From: Pseudomonas sediminis
GTDB taxonomy: Bacteria > Pseudomonadota > Gammaproteobacteria > Pseudomonadales > Pseudomonadaceae
Direction of reading: 5' to 3'
DNA: 64,000 bases
Assembly (NCBI RefSeq): GCF_002741105.1
Contig: NZ_NIQU01000007.1
Span: 124,001-188,000 of the forward strand
The notes below the pieces were generated by a model that saw only the letters and a program-made list of their open reading frames with translations, was not told the DNA's origin and searched no databases. Of this stretch, positions 46,914 through 57,080 are shown piece after piece. Made by a program: the position numbers and the translations under genes. The stretch's first letter is position 1; each line of letters starts with the position of its first letter.

Positions 46914-48737
46914 TCAGGCCTTGTTGGCTTTCTTGGCAGCGCGGGTGCGCTCGCCTTCGTCGAGGATCTTCTTACGCAGACGGATCGACTTCGGCGTCAC
47001 TTCGCACAGCTCGTCATCCTGGATGAATTCCAGAGCCTGCTCCAGGGTGAAGCGAACCGGCGGCACCAGGGCGATGGTTTCGTCCTTGCCCGAAGCACGC
47101 ATGTTGTCGAGCTTCTTGCCTTTGGTGGGGTTCACGCCCAGGTCGTTGTCGCGGCTGTTCAGGCCGACGATCTGACCGTTGTAGATTTCCTGGCCGTGCT
47201 CGACGAACAGCTTGCCGCGCGCCTGCAGGGTTTCCAGGGAGTAGGTCAGCGCCTTGCCGGTATCGATCGAGACCAGTACGCCGTTCTGACGGCCAGACAT
47301 GCTGCCCGGCTTGACGGTGTCGTAACGATCGAAGATCGAGGTCAGGATGCCGGCGCCGTTGGTCAGGGTCAGGAACTGGTTACGGAAACCGATCAGGCCG
47401 CGAGCCGGGATGTTGTATTCCAGGCGCACGCGACCTTTGCCGTCCGGCGACATGTTGGTCAGGTCGCCCTTACGCAGGCCCATTTCTTCCATGACCTTGC
47501 CCTGGGACTCCTCAGGGATGTCGATGGTGACGTTCTCGAACGGCTCCTGCTTGACGCCGTTGACTTCGCGGATGATCACTTCCGGACGGCCAACGCCCAT
47601 TTCGAAGCCTTCGCGACGCATGGTTTCGATCAGTACCGAGAGGTGCAGCTCACCACGGCCGGAGACCTTGAATTTGTCGGCGCTGTCGCCTTCTTCAACG
47701 CGCAGGGCCACGTTGTACAGCAGCTCCTTGTCCAGACGCTCCTTGATGTTGCGGCTGGTGACGAACTTGCCTTCTTTACCGCAGAACGGCGAGTCGTTGA
47801 CCTGGAAGGTCATCGAGACGGTCGGCTCGTCAACGGTCAGCGGCTTCATCGCTTCGACGTGGTTGATGTCGCACAGGGTGTCGGAGATGAACAGCTGATC
47901 CATACCGCTGACGCAGACGATGTCACCAGCGGTGGCTTCTTCGACGTCTACGCGGTGCAGGCCGTGGTGGCCCATCAGCTTGAGGACGCGGCCGTTACGC
48001 TTCTTGCCGTCGACATCGATGGCAATGACCGGGGTGTTCGGCTTGACCTTGCCACGGGCAATACGGCCAACGCCGATGATGCCGAGGAAGCTGTTGTAGT
48101 CCAGTGCGGAGATCTGCATCTGGAACGGGCCGTCTAGGTCGACGTTCGGGGCCGGTACGTGGTCGACAATGGCCTGGTACAGCGGGGTCAGGTCTTCGGC
48201 CATGTTCTCATGGTCGAGACCGGCGATGCCGTTCAGGGCGCTGGCGTAGACGACCTGGAAGTCCAGTTGCTCGTCGGTGGCGCCGAGGTTGTCGAACAGG
48301 TCGAAGATCTGATCCATGACCCAGTCAGGACGCGCGCCCGGACGGTCGATCTTGTTGATCACGACGATCGGTTTGAGGCCGGCTTCGAAGGCCTTCTTGG
48401 TCACGAAGCGGGTTTGCGGCATCGGGCCGTCCTGGGCGTCAACCACCAGCAGTACGGAGTCGACCATGGACATTACGCGCTCAACTTCGCCACCGAAGTC
48501 GGCGTGGCCGGGGGTGTCGACGATGTTGATGCGGTAGTCGTTCCACTTGATGGCGGTGTTCTTCGCCAGAATGGTGATGCCGCGCTCTTTTTCCTGGTCG
48601 TTGCTGTCCATCACGCGCTCGTCGTTGAGCTCGTTACGTTCCAGGGTGCCGGACTGACGCAGCAGGGCGTCGACGAGGGTGGTTTTGCCATGGTCGACGT
48701 GGGCGATGATGGCGATGTTGCGTAGATTTTCGATCAC
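46914..48737 (-). CDS. typA: Ribosome-associated GTPase TypA/BipA
   Basis: A 607-residue translational GTPase: G1 [11 protein letters not shown]3 DTPGHADF, G4 NKID, then EF-G-like domains II, III and V and the BipA-specific C-terminal domain. It acts on ribosomes under stress and in biogenesis at low temperature. The start is the GTG at 48735-48737, giving [18 protein letters not shown] as in relatives; the frame is open to 48869, into the mobile element. Confidence 0.95.
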   Translation of the reverse strand: MIENLRNIAIIAHVDHGKTTLVDALLRQSGTLERNELNDERVMDSNDQEKERGITILAKNTAIKWNDYRINIVDTPGHADFGGEVERVMSMVDSVLLVVDAQDGPMPQTRFVTKKAFEAGLKPIVVINKIDRPGARPDWVMDQIFDLFDNLGATDEQLDFQVVYASALNGIAGLDHENMAEDLTPLYQAIVDHVPAPNVDLDGPFQMQISALDYNSFLGIIGVGRIARGKVKPNTPVIAIDVDGKKRNGRVLKLMGHHGLHRVDVEEATAGDIVCVSGMDQLFISDTLCDINHVEAMKPLTVDEPTVSMTFQVNDSPFCGKEGKFVTSRNIKERLDKELLYNVALRVEEGDSADKFKVSGRGELHLSVLIETMRREGFEMGVGRPEVIIREVNGVKQEPFENVTIDIPEESQGKVMEEMGLRKGDLTNMSPDGKGRVRLEYNIPARGLIGFRNQFLTLTNGAGILTSIFDRYDTVKPGSMSGRQNGVLVSIDTGKALTYSLETLQARGKLFVEHGQEIYNGQIVGLNSRDNDLGVNPTKGKKLDNMRASGKDETIALVPPVRFTLEQALEFIQDDELCEVTPKSIRLRKKILDEGERTRAAKKANKA

Positions 48738-48819
48738 TGTGTGTATCTCGATCAGAGGATTCGGTGTGTCGCCCAGCCTGGACGACGAATATGAAGAAAC
48801 TGGGATCAGCGAGCTGATC

Positions 48820-48973
48820 GGGGTACCTCTAAAAACGTAGGCGAGGCAGTCAGTGCAAGGCAGAAACAAGCGAAAAACGGTCGGAGTCGCGCTCGACTTT
48901 ACGAGCTATGTGAGCATTTTGAGCTTGTTTTTAACGCAGCAATGACAACGCAGGTAGTTTTTAGAGGTGCCCC
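48820..48973. mobile_element. 154-bp MITE upstream of typA
   Basis: 17-bp terminal inverted repeats: GGGGTACCTCTAAAAAC (48820-48836) and GTTTTTAGAGGTGCCCC (48957-48973), 16 of 17 matching. It has further internal symmetry (ACAAGC..GCTTGT) and no coding capacity. I see no clear target-site duplication. Confidence 0.8.
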
Positions 48974-49021
48974 GGGTCGGGAGGGCGATGGCGGATACTG
49001 CCGCCATTCAACCCCGGCGTT

Positions 49022-50476
49022 CTATGCCGGACGATAAACGCGCACATTGGCATGTCCCTCGCTCAGCAGATGGTGGGCGTGCAGGCGGCTCATGACGCCC
49101 TTGTCGCAATACAGCAGGTACTGGCGGTTCTCATCCAGTTCCTTGAATTTGTTGTTCAACGCATAGAACGGTAGCGCCTGCACCTCGATGCCCGGCACGT
49201 CCAACGGCTCGTCTTCGGCAGCGTCAGGGTGACGGATGTCGATGACGATCTGGCCAGCCAGCGCTTCACCTACTTCCTCGACCTGCACGTCCTTGCCCAA
49301 CTCGTCGATCACGCGGTCGATGGGCAGTTGGGTGGCGCGCTCCAGAGCGCGCTCGAGGATGGCCATGTCGAACTGGGCCTCCTCCCTCTCCACGCGATAG
49401 CCACGGGCCTTGGTGGTCGGGTTGACCGAGATCACGCCGCAGTACTCGGGCATGTTCTTGGCGAACTCGGCGGTACCGATCTGCGTGGCGGTGTCGATGA
49501 TGTCCTGCTTGTGGCTGGCAATCAGCGGGCGCATGACCAGCATGTCGGTCGCCGAATCGATCACCGCCAGATTGGTCAGAGTCTGGCTCGACACCTGGCT
49601 GATCGCCTCGCCGGTGACCAACGCTTCGATCTGCAGTTTTTCGGCAACACGGGTGGCGGCGCGCAGCATCATGCGTTTGAGGATCACACCCATCTGGCTG
49701 TTGTCGACCTTACCGAGAATCTCGCCGACCACTTCCTCGAACGGCACGCTGACGAACAGCACGCGCTGCGAGCGGCCGAACTTCTGCCATATATAGTGCG
49801 CCACTTCCATCACGCCCAATTCGTGGGCACGACCACCGAGATTGAAGAAGCAGAAGTGGCTGACCAGGCCGCGACGCATCATCTGGTAAGCCGCCACGGT
49901 GGAGTCGAAGCCGCCGCTCATCAGCACCAGGGTCTGCTCCAGCGAGCCCAGCGGGTAACCGCCGAGGCCTTCATGACGGTTGTGCACCACGAACAGGCGC
50001 TGGTCGCGAATCTCCATGCGCACTTCGACGTCCGGCTTCTTCAGGTCGATGCCGGCAGCGCCGCACTCCAGACGCAGGCGCGAACCGACATGACGCTCGA
50101 CGTCGATGGAGGAGAACCCGTGCTTGCCACCGCGCTTGCAGCGCACGGCGAAAATCTTGCCCGGCAGTTGCTCGGCGTAATGACGCTTGCAGTGTTCGGT
50201 GATGTCGTCCAGATCGCCCAGCGGGTATTCATTGATCTCGAGGAACAGACCGATACCCGGCGTGTTGCGCAGGCGTTCAGTCATCTCGGCAAGCAGCTTG
50301 GGATCGTCCAGATCGGTTTCGACCTCGAGGTTGTCCCAGACACCGGTCACCCGCAGTTCGGGGTCAAGATCGCGCAGCACGGAGCGAATGTTCTTCCCCA
50401 ACTGGCGGATGAACTGCTTGCGCACCGGGCGGCTCTTGATGGTGATTTCCGGGAAAACTTTGACGATGAGCTTCAT
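49022..50476 (-). CDS. thiI: tRNA 4-thiouridine sulfurtransferase / thiazole biosynthesis protein
   Basis: A 484-residue enzyme: N-terminal ferredoxin-like and THUMP domain, PP-loop adenylation domain (SGGFDSTVA) and C-terminal rhodanese domain with the persulfide Cys in [11 protein letters not shown]. It makes s4U8 in tRNA and, where the rhodanese is present, supplies sulfur for the thiamin thiazole. ATG at 50474-50476 gives [11 protein letters not shown]; the frame is open to 50539. Confidence 0.95.
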   Translation of the reverse strand: MKLIVKVFPEITIKSRPVRKQFIRQLGKNIRSVLRDLDPELRVTGVWDNLEVETDLDDPKLLAEMTERLRNTPGIGLFLEINEYPLGDLDDITEHCKRHYAEQLPGKIFAVRCKRGGKHGFSSIDVERHVGSRLRLECGAAGIDLKKPDVEVRMEIRDQRLFVVHNRHEGLGGYPLGSLEQTLVLMSGGFDSTVAAYQMMRRGLVSHFCFFNLGGRAHELGVMEVAHYIWQKFGRSQRVLFVSVPFEEVVGEILGKVDNSQMGVILKRMMLRAATRVAEKLQIEALVTGEAISQVSSQTLTNLAVIDSATDMLVMRPLIASHKQDIIDTATQIGTAEFAKNMPEYCGVISVNPTTKARGYRVEREEAQFDMAILERALERATQLPIDRVIDELGKDVQVEEVGEALAGQIVIDIRHPDAAEDEPLDVPGIEVQALPFYALNNKFKELDENRQYLLYCDKGVMSRLHAHHLLSEGHANVRVYRPA

Positions 50477-50573
50477 GAATAGAGCGCCCGCTTGGGGGAC
50501 GAAAAAACAGGGGCGCGGATTATAGCGGAAATTGTTCAAGCTTTGACCAAAAATACTGCACCACCCATATGAC

Positions 50574-50619
50574 GCACCAAAATGGATCTTTTGCGAAATT
50601 AAAGGCCCTTAAATGGTGC
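50574..50619 (+). promoter_or_regulatory. NtrC sites upstream of glnA
   Basis: GCACC-N5-GGATC (50574-50588) and GCCCT-N5-GGTGC (50605-50619) against the NtrC consensus GCACC-N5-GGTGC. Each has one half perfect. They lie 31 bp apart, about three helical turns, about 90 bp before the -24 element. A further half-site GCACC is at 50558. Confidence 0.65.
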
Positions 50620-50692
50620 AAATATTTCTGGTGAATTGCCGCGCAGACGCCGCAGCACCTGAGTTTCGTGGCTTCTGCCCAATAAAGGGCAC

Positions 50693-50708
50693 TGGCATGC
50701 AATTTGCT
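50693..50708 (+). promoter_or_regulatory. Sigma-54 promoter of glnA
   Basis: TGGCATGCAATTTGCT: near-consensus -24 TGGCA and -12 TTGCT, with GG and GC 10 bases apart. This is a standard nitrogen-controlled glnA promoter. Confidence 0.85.
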
Positions 50709-50804
50709 CCCTTGTGAGGCAGGTCGCCCTGGAGGACTATCCCGCCGGGCTTCACCGCATCTTCAAGGCTTATCGATAAGAGCCTTTTCCACCTGGAGGA
50801 CAAC

Positions 50805-52211
50805 ATGTCTAAGGCTGTTCAACTGATCAAAGAACACGACGTGAAGTGGGTAGACCTGCGCTTCACCGATACCAAGGGCAAGCAGCACCACGTGACCATG
50901 CCGGCCCGTGACGCCCTGGACGACGATTTCTTCGAGCACGGCAAAATGTTCGACGGCTCCTCCATTCATGGCTGGAAAGGCATCGAAGCCTCCGACATGA
51001 TCCTGATGCCGGTAGACGATACCGCCGTTCTGGACCCGTTCACCGAAGAGCCGACCCTGATCCTGGTCTGCGACATCATCGAGCCGAGCACCATGCAAGG
51101 CTACGACCGCGACCCGCGCTCCATCGCCAAGCGCGCTGAAGAGTTCCTCAAAGGCACCGGCATCGGTGACACCGTATTCGTTGGCCCGGAGCCCGAGTTC
51201 TTCATCTTCGACGAAGTGAAGTTCAAGTCCGACATCTCCGGCTCGATGTTCAAGATCTACTCCGAGCAAGGCTCCTGGATGACCGACGGCGACGTCGAAG
51301 GCGGCAACAAGGGCCACCGTCCAGCCGTCAAAGGCGGTTACTTCCCGGTTCCGCCGTGCGACCACGACCACGAAATCCGTACTGCCATGTGCAACGCCAT
51401 GGAAGAAATGGGCCTGGTCGTCGAAGTGCACCACCACGAAGTGGCCACTGCCGGCCAGAACGAAATCGGCGTGAAGTTCAACACCCTGGTCGCCAAGGCT
51501 GACGAAGTTCAGACCCTGAAGTACTGCGTGCACAACGTAGCCGACGCCTACGGCAAGACCGCCACCTTCATGCCGAAGCCGCTGTACGGCGACAACGGCT
51601 CGGGCATGCACGTGCACATGTCGATCTCCAAAGACGGCAAGAACACCTTCGCTGGTGAAGGCTATGCCGGCCTGTCCGAGACCGCTCTGTACTTCATCGG
51701 CGGCATCATCAAGCACGGTAAGGCCCTGAACGGCTTCACCAACCCGTCGACCAACTCGTACAAGCGTCTGGTTCCGGGCTTCGAAGCACCGGTGATGCTG
51801 GCCTACTCGGCTCGCAACCGCTCCGCCTCGATCCGTATCCCGTACGTTGCCAGCCCGAAAGCCCGCCGCATCGAAGCGCGCTTCCCGGACCCGGCTGCCA
51901 ACCCGTACCTGGCCTTCGCTGCTCTGCTGATGGCCGGTATCGACGGCATCCAGAACAAGATCCACCCAGGCGATGCGGCCGACAAGAACCTGTACGACCT
52001 GCCACCAGAAGAAGGCAAGCTGATCCCGCAAGTCTGCGGCAGCCTGAAAGAAGCCCTGGAAGAGCTGGACAAGGGCCGCGCGTTCCTGACCAAGGGCGGC
52101 GTGTTCTCCGACGACTTCATCGATGCCTACATCGAGCTGAAATCCGAAGAAGAAATCAAGGTACGTACCTTCGTACACCCGCTGGAATACGACCTGTACT
52201 ACAGCGTCTAA
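50805..52211 (+). CDS. glnA: Glutamine synthetase, type I
   Basis: A 468-residue GS-I beta enzyme that makes glutamine from glutamate, ammonia and ATP. Visible are the Asp-50 loop region (MFDGSSI), the ATP-binding [14 protein letters not shown] signature and the adenylylation Tyr in NLYDLPPEE, so activity should be controlled by GlnE. GGAGG lies 7 bases before ATG. Nitrogen control via NtrC and sigma-54 is supported by the upstream sites. Confidence 0.96.
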   Translation: MSKAVQLIKEHDVKWVDLRFTDTKGKQHHVTMPARDALDDDFFEHGKMFDGSSIHGWKGIEASDMILMPVDDTAVLDPFTEEPTLILVCDIIEPSTMQGYDRDPRSIAKRAEEFLKGTGIGDTVFVGPEPEFFIFDEVKFKSDISGSMFKIYSEQGSWMTDGDVEGGNKGHRPAVKGGYFPVPPCDHDHEIRTAMCNAMEEMGLVVEVHHHEVATAGQNEIGVKFNTLVAKADEVQTLKYCVHNVADAYGKTATFMPKPLYGDNGSGMHVHMSISKDGKNTFAGEGYAGLSETALYFIGGIIKHGKALNGFTNPSTNSYKRLVPGFEAPVMLAYSARNRSASIRIPYVASPKARRIEARFPDPAANPYLAFAALLMAGIDGIQNKIHPGDAADKNLYDLPPEEGKLIPQVCGSLKEALEELDKGRAFLTKGGVFSDDFIDAYIELKSEEEIKVRTFVHPLEYDLYYSV

Positions 52212-52247
52212 GCCAGTCTCGCGCCGCCCTCGTGCGGCGCGTTTCAA

Positions 52248-52283
52248 AAGCCCTGCCCGGTTCTGCCTGGCGGGGCTTTTTTA
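52248..52283 (+). terminator. glnA terminator
   Basis: AGCCCTGCC pairs with GGCGGGGCT (one G-T wobble), followed by TTTTTT, 36 bases after the glnA stop. Confidence 0.85.
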
Positions 52284-52308
52284 TGGACACGCAGCGGCAC
52301 CATGCCCT

Positions 52309-52374
52309 GTAGGAGCGAGCATCGCGAGCGAACCTGGCGACCTGAAGAGCTTCGCTCGCGACGCTCGCTCCTAC
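52309..52374. repeat. REP-type inverted repeat
   Basis: GTAGGAGCGAGC (52310-52321 region) and its inverse GCTCGCTCCTAC (to 52374), with GCGAGCG inner arms. A classic Pseudomonas REP pair; a relative is at 60345-60407. Confidence 0.8.
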
Positions 52375-52487
52375 GGCAGATCCGAGTCCACTTTTTGTAG
52401 CCAAACATCACAGCCATGGCGCCCTGCGCTTGCCAGGAACCGCCAGCAGTGCAAGGCTTAGCGCATCATCCGCGGAAGGATCGGCCC

Positions 52488-53054
52488 ATGCGCCCGCTAC
52501 TCGCCTGCCTGCTGCTTGCCCTGGCCTTGCCGGCCAGTGCGCAGATCTACAAATACACCGACGCCAACGGCAACACGGTCTTCACCAATCAGCCACCGGA
52601 TGGCACGGCCGCCGAGAGCGTCAATCTGCCGCCAACCAATACGGTGGAGATGCAGACGCCCAGCATTCCTGCGGACACCAGCGGCGACACCTCAGCACAG
52701 AGCGCGGCCCTTTACTCCGTGTTGAGCCTGACCGGTATCCCGGATGATGAAGCCATGCGCGCCAACAACGGCACCTTCGTCGTCGGGGTGAACATCCAGC
52801 CACGTCTGCAACCCGGCCACCAGCTACGGCTGATTCTCGATGGCGAGCCATACGGCCAGGCCAGCAACGTACCGAGCCTGCAGCTGACCAATGTCGAGCG
52901 CGGCGAACACAGCCTGGCGGTGGCAGTGGTCTTGGGTGACCGCATCATCCAGCAGAGCGCCACCGAAACCTTTACCGTGCAGCGCATCAGCGTCAACAGC
53001 CCTGCCCGCCCACCTGTCACGCCACCGCGTCCGACCCCAAGACCTGCGAACTGA
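52488..53054 (+). CDS. Exported DUF4124 domain protein 1
   Basis: A 188-residue protein: signal peptide (cleavage near ASA-QIY, residue 18), then the short DUF4124 motif (IYKYTDANGNTVFTNQPP) and a C-terminal Ig-like beta domain (about 90-165) and a Pro-rich tail. Function unknown. Two such genes between glnA and ntrB are usual in Pseudomonas. ATG at 52488 is preceded by GGAAGGA. Confidence 0.8.
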   Translation: MRPLLACLLLALALPASAQIYKYTDANGNTVFTNQPPDGTAAESVNLPPTNTVEMQTPSIPADTSGDTSAQSAALYSVLSLTGIPDDEAMRANNGTFVVGVNIQPRLQPGHQLRLILDGEPYGQASNVPSLQLTNVERGEHSLAVAVVLGDRIIQQSATETFTVQRISVNSPARPPVTPPRPTPRPAN

Positions 53055-53059
53055 TCACG

Positions 53060-53677
53060 ATGCGTACACTGCTGCTCTGCCTGCTGTTCATCACCCAAGC
53101 AGCTTCGGCTCAGGTCTATACCTATATCGATGCTGAAGGTAACCGCGTTTTCACTGACAAACCGCGCAGCAGCAATGCCGAACGGGTGATGCTCGCGCCG
53201 TCCAACAGCGCGCAAATGAGCCAGACCCCGCCCACGGTGCGCATGGCCCCGCCACCTGCGGTTAGCAAACCGACCGTGCACTATCAGCTGCTGCGCATTC
53301 TGGTGCCGGAGCCGGACGCCTCGATCCATAACGGTTCCGGCGACATGATCGTCACCCTCAATAGCGAGCCGGGCCTGCTGCCCGGCCACAGCTACCGACT
53401 GCTGCTCGACGGCGCGCCCCAGGGCGAGATCAGCCGCAGCCCGGTCTTTTCCCTGCAGCACGTCGACCGCGGCACGCACCAACTGGTGGCAGAAATCATC
53501 GACTCCGCTGGGCTAATCGTCGAGCGCACCCCCGCGCAACCCTTTCATATGCACCGCATGACCCTGGCGCAGAAACGCAAGGTCAATCCGTGCAAGAAGG
53601 ACGAATACGGCGTGCGCCCCGAATGCCCACTGAAAGACAAGCCCAAGGAAGAGGTCAGCATCCTTCCTTTCTTCTGA
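53060..53677 (+). CDS. Exported DUF4124 domain protein 2
   Basis: A 205-residue paralogue of the preceding gene, beginning 5 bases after its stop: signal peptide (cleavage near ASA-QVY, residue 18), DUF4124 (VYTYIDAEGNRVFTDKP), then the same Ig-like layout and a basic C-terminus with two cysteines (PCKKDEYGVRPEC). Function unknown; the pair looks like an old tandem duplication. Confidence 0.8.
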   Translation: MRTLLLCLLFITQAASAQVYTYIDAEGNRVFTDKPRSSNAERVMLAPSNSAQMSQTPPTVRMAPPPAVSKPTVHYQLLRILVPEPDASIHNGSGDMIVTLNSEPGLLPGHSYRLLLDGAPQGEISRSPVFSLQHVDRGTHQLVAEIIDSAGLIVERTPAQPFHMHRMTLAQKRKVNPCKKDEYGVRPECPLKDKPKEEVSILPFF

Positions 53678-53687
53678 AAAGCATATC

Positions 53688-53702
53688 GCACCTTAATGGT
53701 GC
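53688..53702 (+). promoter_or_regulatory. NtrC binding site upstream of ntrB
   Basis: GCACC-TTAAT-GGTGC, a perfect dyad match to the NtrC consensus. A further half-site GCACC follows at 53711. It lies about 120 bp before the -24 element, within enhancer range. Confidence 0.8.
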
Positions 53703-53820
53703 AATCTCACGCACCACCTCCTAAGCTCTCCCTGTTTTGGGTCGCTTTTCTTTACCCAGTCGCGCCGCAGCACCACCAAAACCTGGCAGACCGCACAAAT
53801 AATGCGTCTTTTCGGGGCCT

Positions 53821-53836
53821 TGGTTTGCTTCTTGCA
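53821..53836 (+). promoter_or_regulatory. Sigma-54 promoter of ntrBC
   Basis: TGGTTTGCTTCTTGCA: TGG at -24 and TTGCA at -12, with GG and GC 10 bases apart. With the NtrC site upstream it suggests autoregulation. Confidence 0.7.
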
Positions 53837-53867
53837 TTTTCCTGCCTATCGCCGGAACGCACTGCCT

Positions 53868-54956
53868 ATGACCATCAACGACGCGCTGCACCGCCTGCTA
53901 CTCGACAACCTGACCACCGCCACCCTGCTGCTCAACAGCCAGCTGTGCCTTGAGTACATGAACCCGGCGGCGGAGATGCTCCTGGCCGTCAGCGGCCAAC
54001 GCAGCCACGGTCAGTTCATCAGCGACCTGTTCACCGAATCGCCCGAGGCGCTGTCATCCTTGCGCCAGGCGGTGGAACAGGCGCACCCATTCAACAAGCG
54101 CGAAGCCGTATTGACCTCGGTCACCGGCCAGACGCTGACCGTGGACTACGCGGTAACGCCGCTGTTCAGCATGGGCGAGACCCTGCTGCTGCTGGAGGTG
54201 CACCCGCGCGACCGCCTGCTGCGCATCACCAAGGAAGAGGCGCAGCTGTCCAAGCAGGAAACCACCAAACTGCTGGTGCGCGGCCTGGCCCACGAAATCA
54301 AGAACCCACTCGGTGGCATTCGCGGCGCAGCACAACTGCTGTCGCGCGAACTACCCAACGAAGAGCTCAAGGACTACACCAACGTCATCATCGAAGAGGC
54401 CGACCGCTTGCGTAACCTGGTCGACCGCATGCTCGGCTCGAACAAGTTGCCGTCGCTGTCGATGACCAACGTGCACGAGGTGCTGGAGCGCGTCGCCAAC
54501 CTGATCGAGGCGGAAAGCCAAGGCAGCATCACCTTGGTGCGCGATTACGACCCGAGCATTCCGGATCTGCTGATCGACCGTGAGCAGATGATCCAGGCCG
54601 TGCTCAATATCGTGCGCAACGCCATGCAGGCCATCGCCGGGCAGAAGCACGACATGGGCCTCGGGCGCATCAGCCTGCGTACCCGCACCCTGCGCCAGTT
54701 CACCATCGGCCACACCCGCCACCGCCTGGTGGTCAAGGTCGAGATCATCGACAACGGCCCCGGCATCCCGCCTGAGCTGCAGGAAACCATCTTCTATCCC
54801 ATGGTCAGCGGGCGTGCCGACGGCACCGGCCTGGGCCTGGCCATCACCCAGAACATCATCAGTCAGCACCAGGGCCTGATCGAGTGCGAGAGCTATCCCG
54901 GCCACACCGTATTCTCGATCTTCCTACCGCTGGAACAAGGAGCGCCCACGCCATGA
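53868..54956 (+). CDS. ntrB: Nitrogen regulation sensor kinase NtrB
   Basis: A 362-residue soluble kinase: N-terminal PAS domain (about 10-115), HisKA with H142 (GLAHEIKNPLGG), and HATPase (NIVRNAMQAI, DNGPGIPP, GTGLGLAI). Controlled by PII (GlnB/GlnK), it phosphorylates or dephosphorylates NtrC. ATG at 53868 gives the family N-terminus MTINDALHRLLLDNL; the frame opens upstream at 53802, within the sigma-54 promoter. Confidence 0.95.
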   Translation: MTINDALHRLLLDNLTTATLLLNSQLCLEYMNPAAEMLLAVSGQRSHGQFISDLFTESPEALSSLRQAVEQAHPFNKREAVLTSVTGQTLTVDYAVTPLFSMGETLLLLEVHPRDRLLRITKEEAQLSKQETTKLLVRGLAHEIKNPLGGIRGAAQLLSRELPNEELKDYTNVIIEEADRLRNLVDRMLGSNKLPSLSMTNVHEVLERVANLIEAESQGSITLVRDYDPSIPDLLIDREQMIQAVLNIVRNAMQAIAGQKHDMGLGRISLRTRTLRQFTIGHTRHRLVVKVEIIDNGPGIPPELQETIFYPMVSGRADGTGLGLAITQNIISQHQGLIECESYPGHTVFSIFLPLEQGAPTP

Positions 54957-56386
54957 GCCGCAGTGAAACCGTCTGGATTGTCGACGACGATCGTTCCATC
55001 CGCTGGGTACTGGAAAAGGCCCTGCAACAGGAAGGCATGACCACCCAGAGTTTCGACAGTGCCGACGGTGTACTCGCCCGCCTGACCCGCCAACAGCCGG
55101 ACGTGATCATCTCCGACATCCGCATGCCCGGCGCCAGTGGCCTCGACCTGCTGGCACGCATCCGCGAGCTGTATCCACGCTTGCCGGTGATCATCATGAC
55201 CGCGCATTCGGACCTGGACAGCGCGGTAGCCAGCTACCAGGGCGGCGCCTTCGAGTACCTGCCCAAGCCTTTCGATGTCGATGAGGCCGTTTCACTGGTC
55301 AAGCGCGCCTTCCAGCATGCCCAGGAACAGCAGAGCCTGGCCGTACCGGCGGCACAGGCGCGCACCCCGGAAATCATCGGTGAAGCACCGGCGATGCAGG
55401 AGGTGTTCCGCGCTATCGGCCGCTTGAGCCACTCCAATATCACCGTGCTGATCAACGGCGAATCCGGCACCGGTAAAGAACTGGTAGCGCATGCCCTGCA
55501 TCGCCACAGCCCGCGTGCTGCCGCGCCCTTCATCGCGCTGAACATGGCGGCGATCCCCAAGGACCTGATGGAGTCCGAGCTGTTCGGCCACGAGAAAGGC
55601 GCCTTCACCGGCGCGGCCAACCAGCGCCGCGGCCGTTTCGAACAGGCCGATGGCGGTACCCTGTTCCTCGACGAAATCGGCGACATGCCAGCTGACACCC
55701 AAACACGCCTGCTGCGCGTATTGGCCGATGGCGAGTTCTACCGCGTTGGTGGTCACACCCCGGTGAAAGTGGACGTGCGCATCATCGCCGCCACCCACCA
55801 GAACCTGGAAACCCTGGTGACCGCCGGCAAGTTCCGCGAAGACCTGTTCCACCGTCTCAACGTCATTCGCATCCACATTCCGCGTCTGGCCGACCGCCGT
55901 GAGGATATCCCGACCCTGGCTCACCATTTCCTCGCCCGTGCCGCGCAGGAACTGTCGGTCGAACCCAAGCTGCTTAAGAGCGAAACCGAGGACTACCTCA
56001 AGCACCTGCCCTGGCCAGGCAACGTGCGCCAGCTGGAGAACACCTGCCGCTGGATCACCGTCATGGCCTCCGGTCGCGAAGTCCATGTCGACGACCTGCC
56101 GCCTGAGCTGCTGACCCAACCGCAGGACGCTGCCCCAGTGACCAACTGGGAGCAGGCGCTACGCCTGTGGGCCGACCAAGCTCTGGCACGTGGCCAGTCC
56201 AACCTGCTCGATAGCGCCGTACCGGCTTTCGAGCGCATCATGATCGAGACTGCACTCAAGCACACCGCCGGCCGCCGCCGCGATGCCGCCCTGCTGTTGG
56301 GGTGGGGTCGCAACACCCTGACTCGCAAGATCAAGGAGCTGGGCATGAAGGTCGACGGCGGGGACGACGACGACAGCGACGACTGA
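54953..56386 (+). CDS. ntrC: Nitrogen regulator NtrC
   Basis: A 477-residue sigma-54 activator: receiver with D55 (IISDIRMPG), AAA+ with Walker A GESGTGKE and the canonical GAFTGA loop, and a C-terminal Fis-type helix-turn-helix ([21 protein letters not shown]). Activates glnA and other nitrogen genes. Its ATG overlaps the ntrB stop (ATGA). A Glu/Asp-rich tail (GGDDDDSDD) ends the protein. Confidence 0.96.
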   Translation: MSRSETVWIVDDDRSIRWVLEKALQQEGMTTQSFDSADGVLARLTRQQPDVIISDIRMPGASGLDLLARIRELYPRLPVIIMTAHSDLDSAVASYQGGAFEYLPKPFDVDEAVSLVKRAFQHAQEQQSLAVPAAQARTPEIIGEAPAMQEVFRAIGRLSHSNITVLINGESGTGKELVAHALHRHSPRAAAPFIALNMAAIPKDLMESELFGHEKGAFTGAANQRRGRFEQADGGTLFLDEIGDMPADTQTRLLRVLADGEFYRVGGHTPVKVDVRIIAATHQNLETLVTAGKFREDLFHRLNVIRIHIPRLADRREDIPTLAHHFLARAAQELSVEPKLLKSETEDYLKHLPWPGNVRQLENTCRWITVMASGREVHVDDLPPELLTQPQDAAPVTNWEQALRLWADQALARGQSNLLDSAVPAFERIMIETALKHTAGRRRDAALLLGWGRNTLTRKIKELGMKVDGGDDDDSDD

Positions 56387-56402
56387 TCCCGCCAGCGTTA
56401 CG

Positions 56403-56432
56403 AAAAAGGGCATCCCACGGGATGCCCTTTTT
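56403..56432 (+). terminator. ntrBC terminator
   Basis: AAAAAGGGCATCC-CACG-GGATGCCCTTTTT: an 8-bp GC stem extended by A/T pairs, 16 bases after the ntrC stop. It can act in both directions. Confidence 0.9.
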
Positions 56433-56459
56433 ATTTGCAGTCAGTGGCCGGCCATTGGT

Positions 56460-56517
56460 GGTGCGCACAGCGCACCCTACCCAGAGCGCGACGACCGTAG
56501 GGTGCGCCGCGCGCACC
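56460..56517. repeat. GTAGGGTGCGC REP pair
   Basis: GGTGCGCACAGCGCACCCTA (from 56460) and, inverted, GTAGGGTGCGCCGCGCGCAC (from 56497). Confidence 0.85.
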
Positions 56518-56533
56518 GCCTATTGAGACAGGC

Positions 56534-56932
56534 TCAACCGCGTTGCGCGTTCTTGATCGAGATCTGCGTGTTCAGCGTCCAGAAGTCGTAGAGCACGCCG
56601 ATCAGGAACAGGCCGCCGGTAAACAAGTAGATGATCCCGGTGATCCACTTGCCCTGATACATGCGGTGCACGCCGAACACGCCGAGGAAGGTCAACAGAA
56701 TCCACGCCACGTTGTAGTCGGTTTCACCTGCGGTAAAGCGCAGATCGGCCTCGCGATCCATCGCAGGAATCAGGAACAGGTCGATGATCCAGCCGATGAA
56801 CAGCAGGCCGAGGGTGAAGAACCAGATGGTGCCGGTGACCGGTTTGCCGTAGTAGAAACGGTGCGAACCGAGGAAACCGAAGATCCACAACAGGTAGCCG
56901 ATCAGCTTGCTGTGCGTATCGGGTCGTTGCAT
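56534..56932 (-). CDS. TM2 domain protein with two TM2 modules
   Basis: A 132-residue inner-membrane protein of four helices arranged as two TM2 modules: the first (about 8-52) has the pattern GFLGSHRFYYGKPVTGTI, the second (about 74-118) GVFGVHRMYQGKWITGII. TM2 modules are found in many bacteria without a known function. I use the ATG at 56930-56932 (AAGGAG 7 bases upstream) over the one at 56953. It ends near a REP repeat. Confidence 0.85.
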   Translation of the reverse strand: MQRPDTHSKLIGYLLWIFGFLGSHRFYYGKPVTGTIWFFTLGLLFIGWIIDLFLIPAMDREADLRFTAGETDYNVAWILLTFLGVFGVHRMYQGKWITGIIYLFTGGLFLIGVLYDFWTLNTQISIKNAQRG

Positions 56933-57045
56933 GGCGAACTCCTTGATAGACATATAGCTTCAGACGCTGCCTGCAGACATAAGGTTTCACGCGCTCAGAG
57001 GCGACACGACACAACGAATGACTTGATAGCTGTACGGAGCCCATA

Positions 57046-57065
57046 TACTGTATAAAAAAACAGTA
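57046..57065 (+). promoter_or_regulatory. Perfect LexA (SOS) box
   Basis: TACTGTATAAAAAAACAGTA: a CTGT-N8-ACAG core with full outer TA symmetry. It ends 15 bases before the ATG of the radical SAM gene, and TATAAA inside can serve as -10, so LexA would block RNA polymerase. Confidence 0.9.
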
Positions 57066-57080
57066 TAGATATGGCCTGCC

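Larger units (their letters stand above)
50477..50804. promoter_or_regulatory. glnA promoter region
   Basis: 328 bp without a gene. It holds two NtrC-type sites (50574-50588 and 50605-50619) and a sigma-54 promoter (50693-50708); GGAGG lies just before the glnA ATG. Confidence 0.8.
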
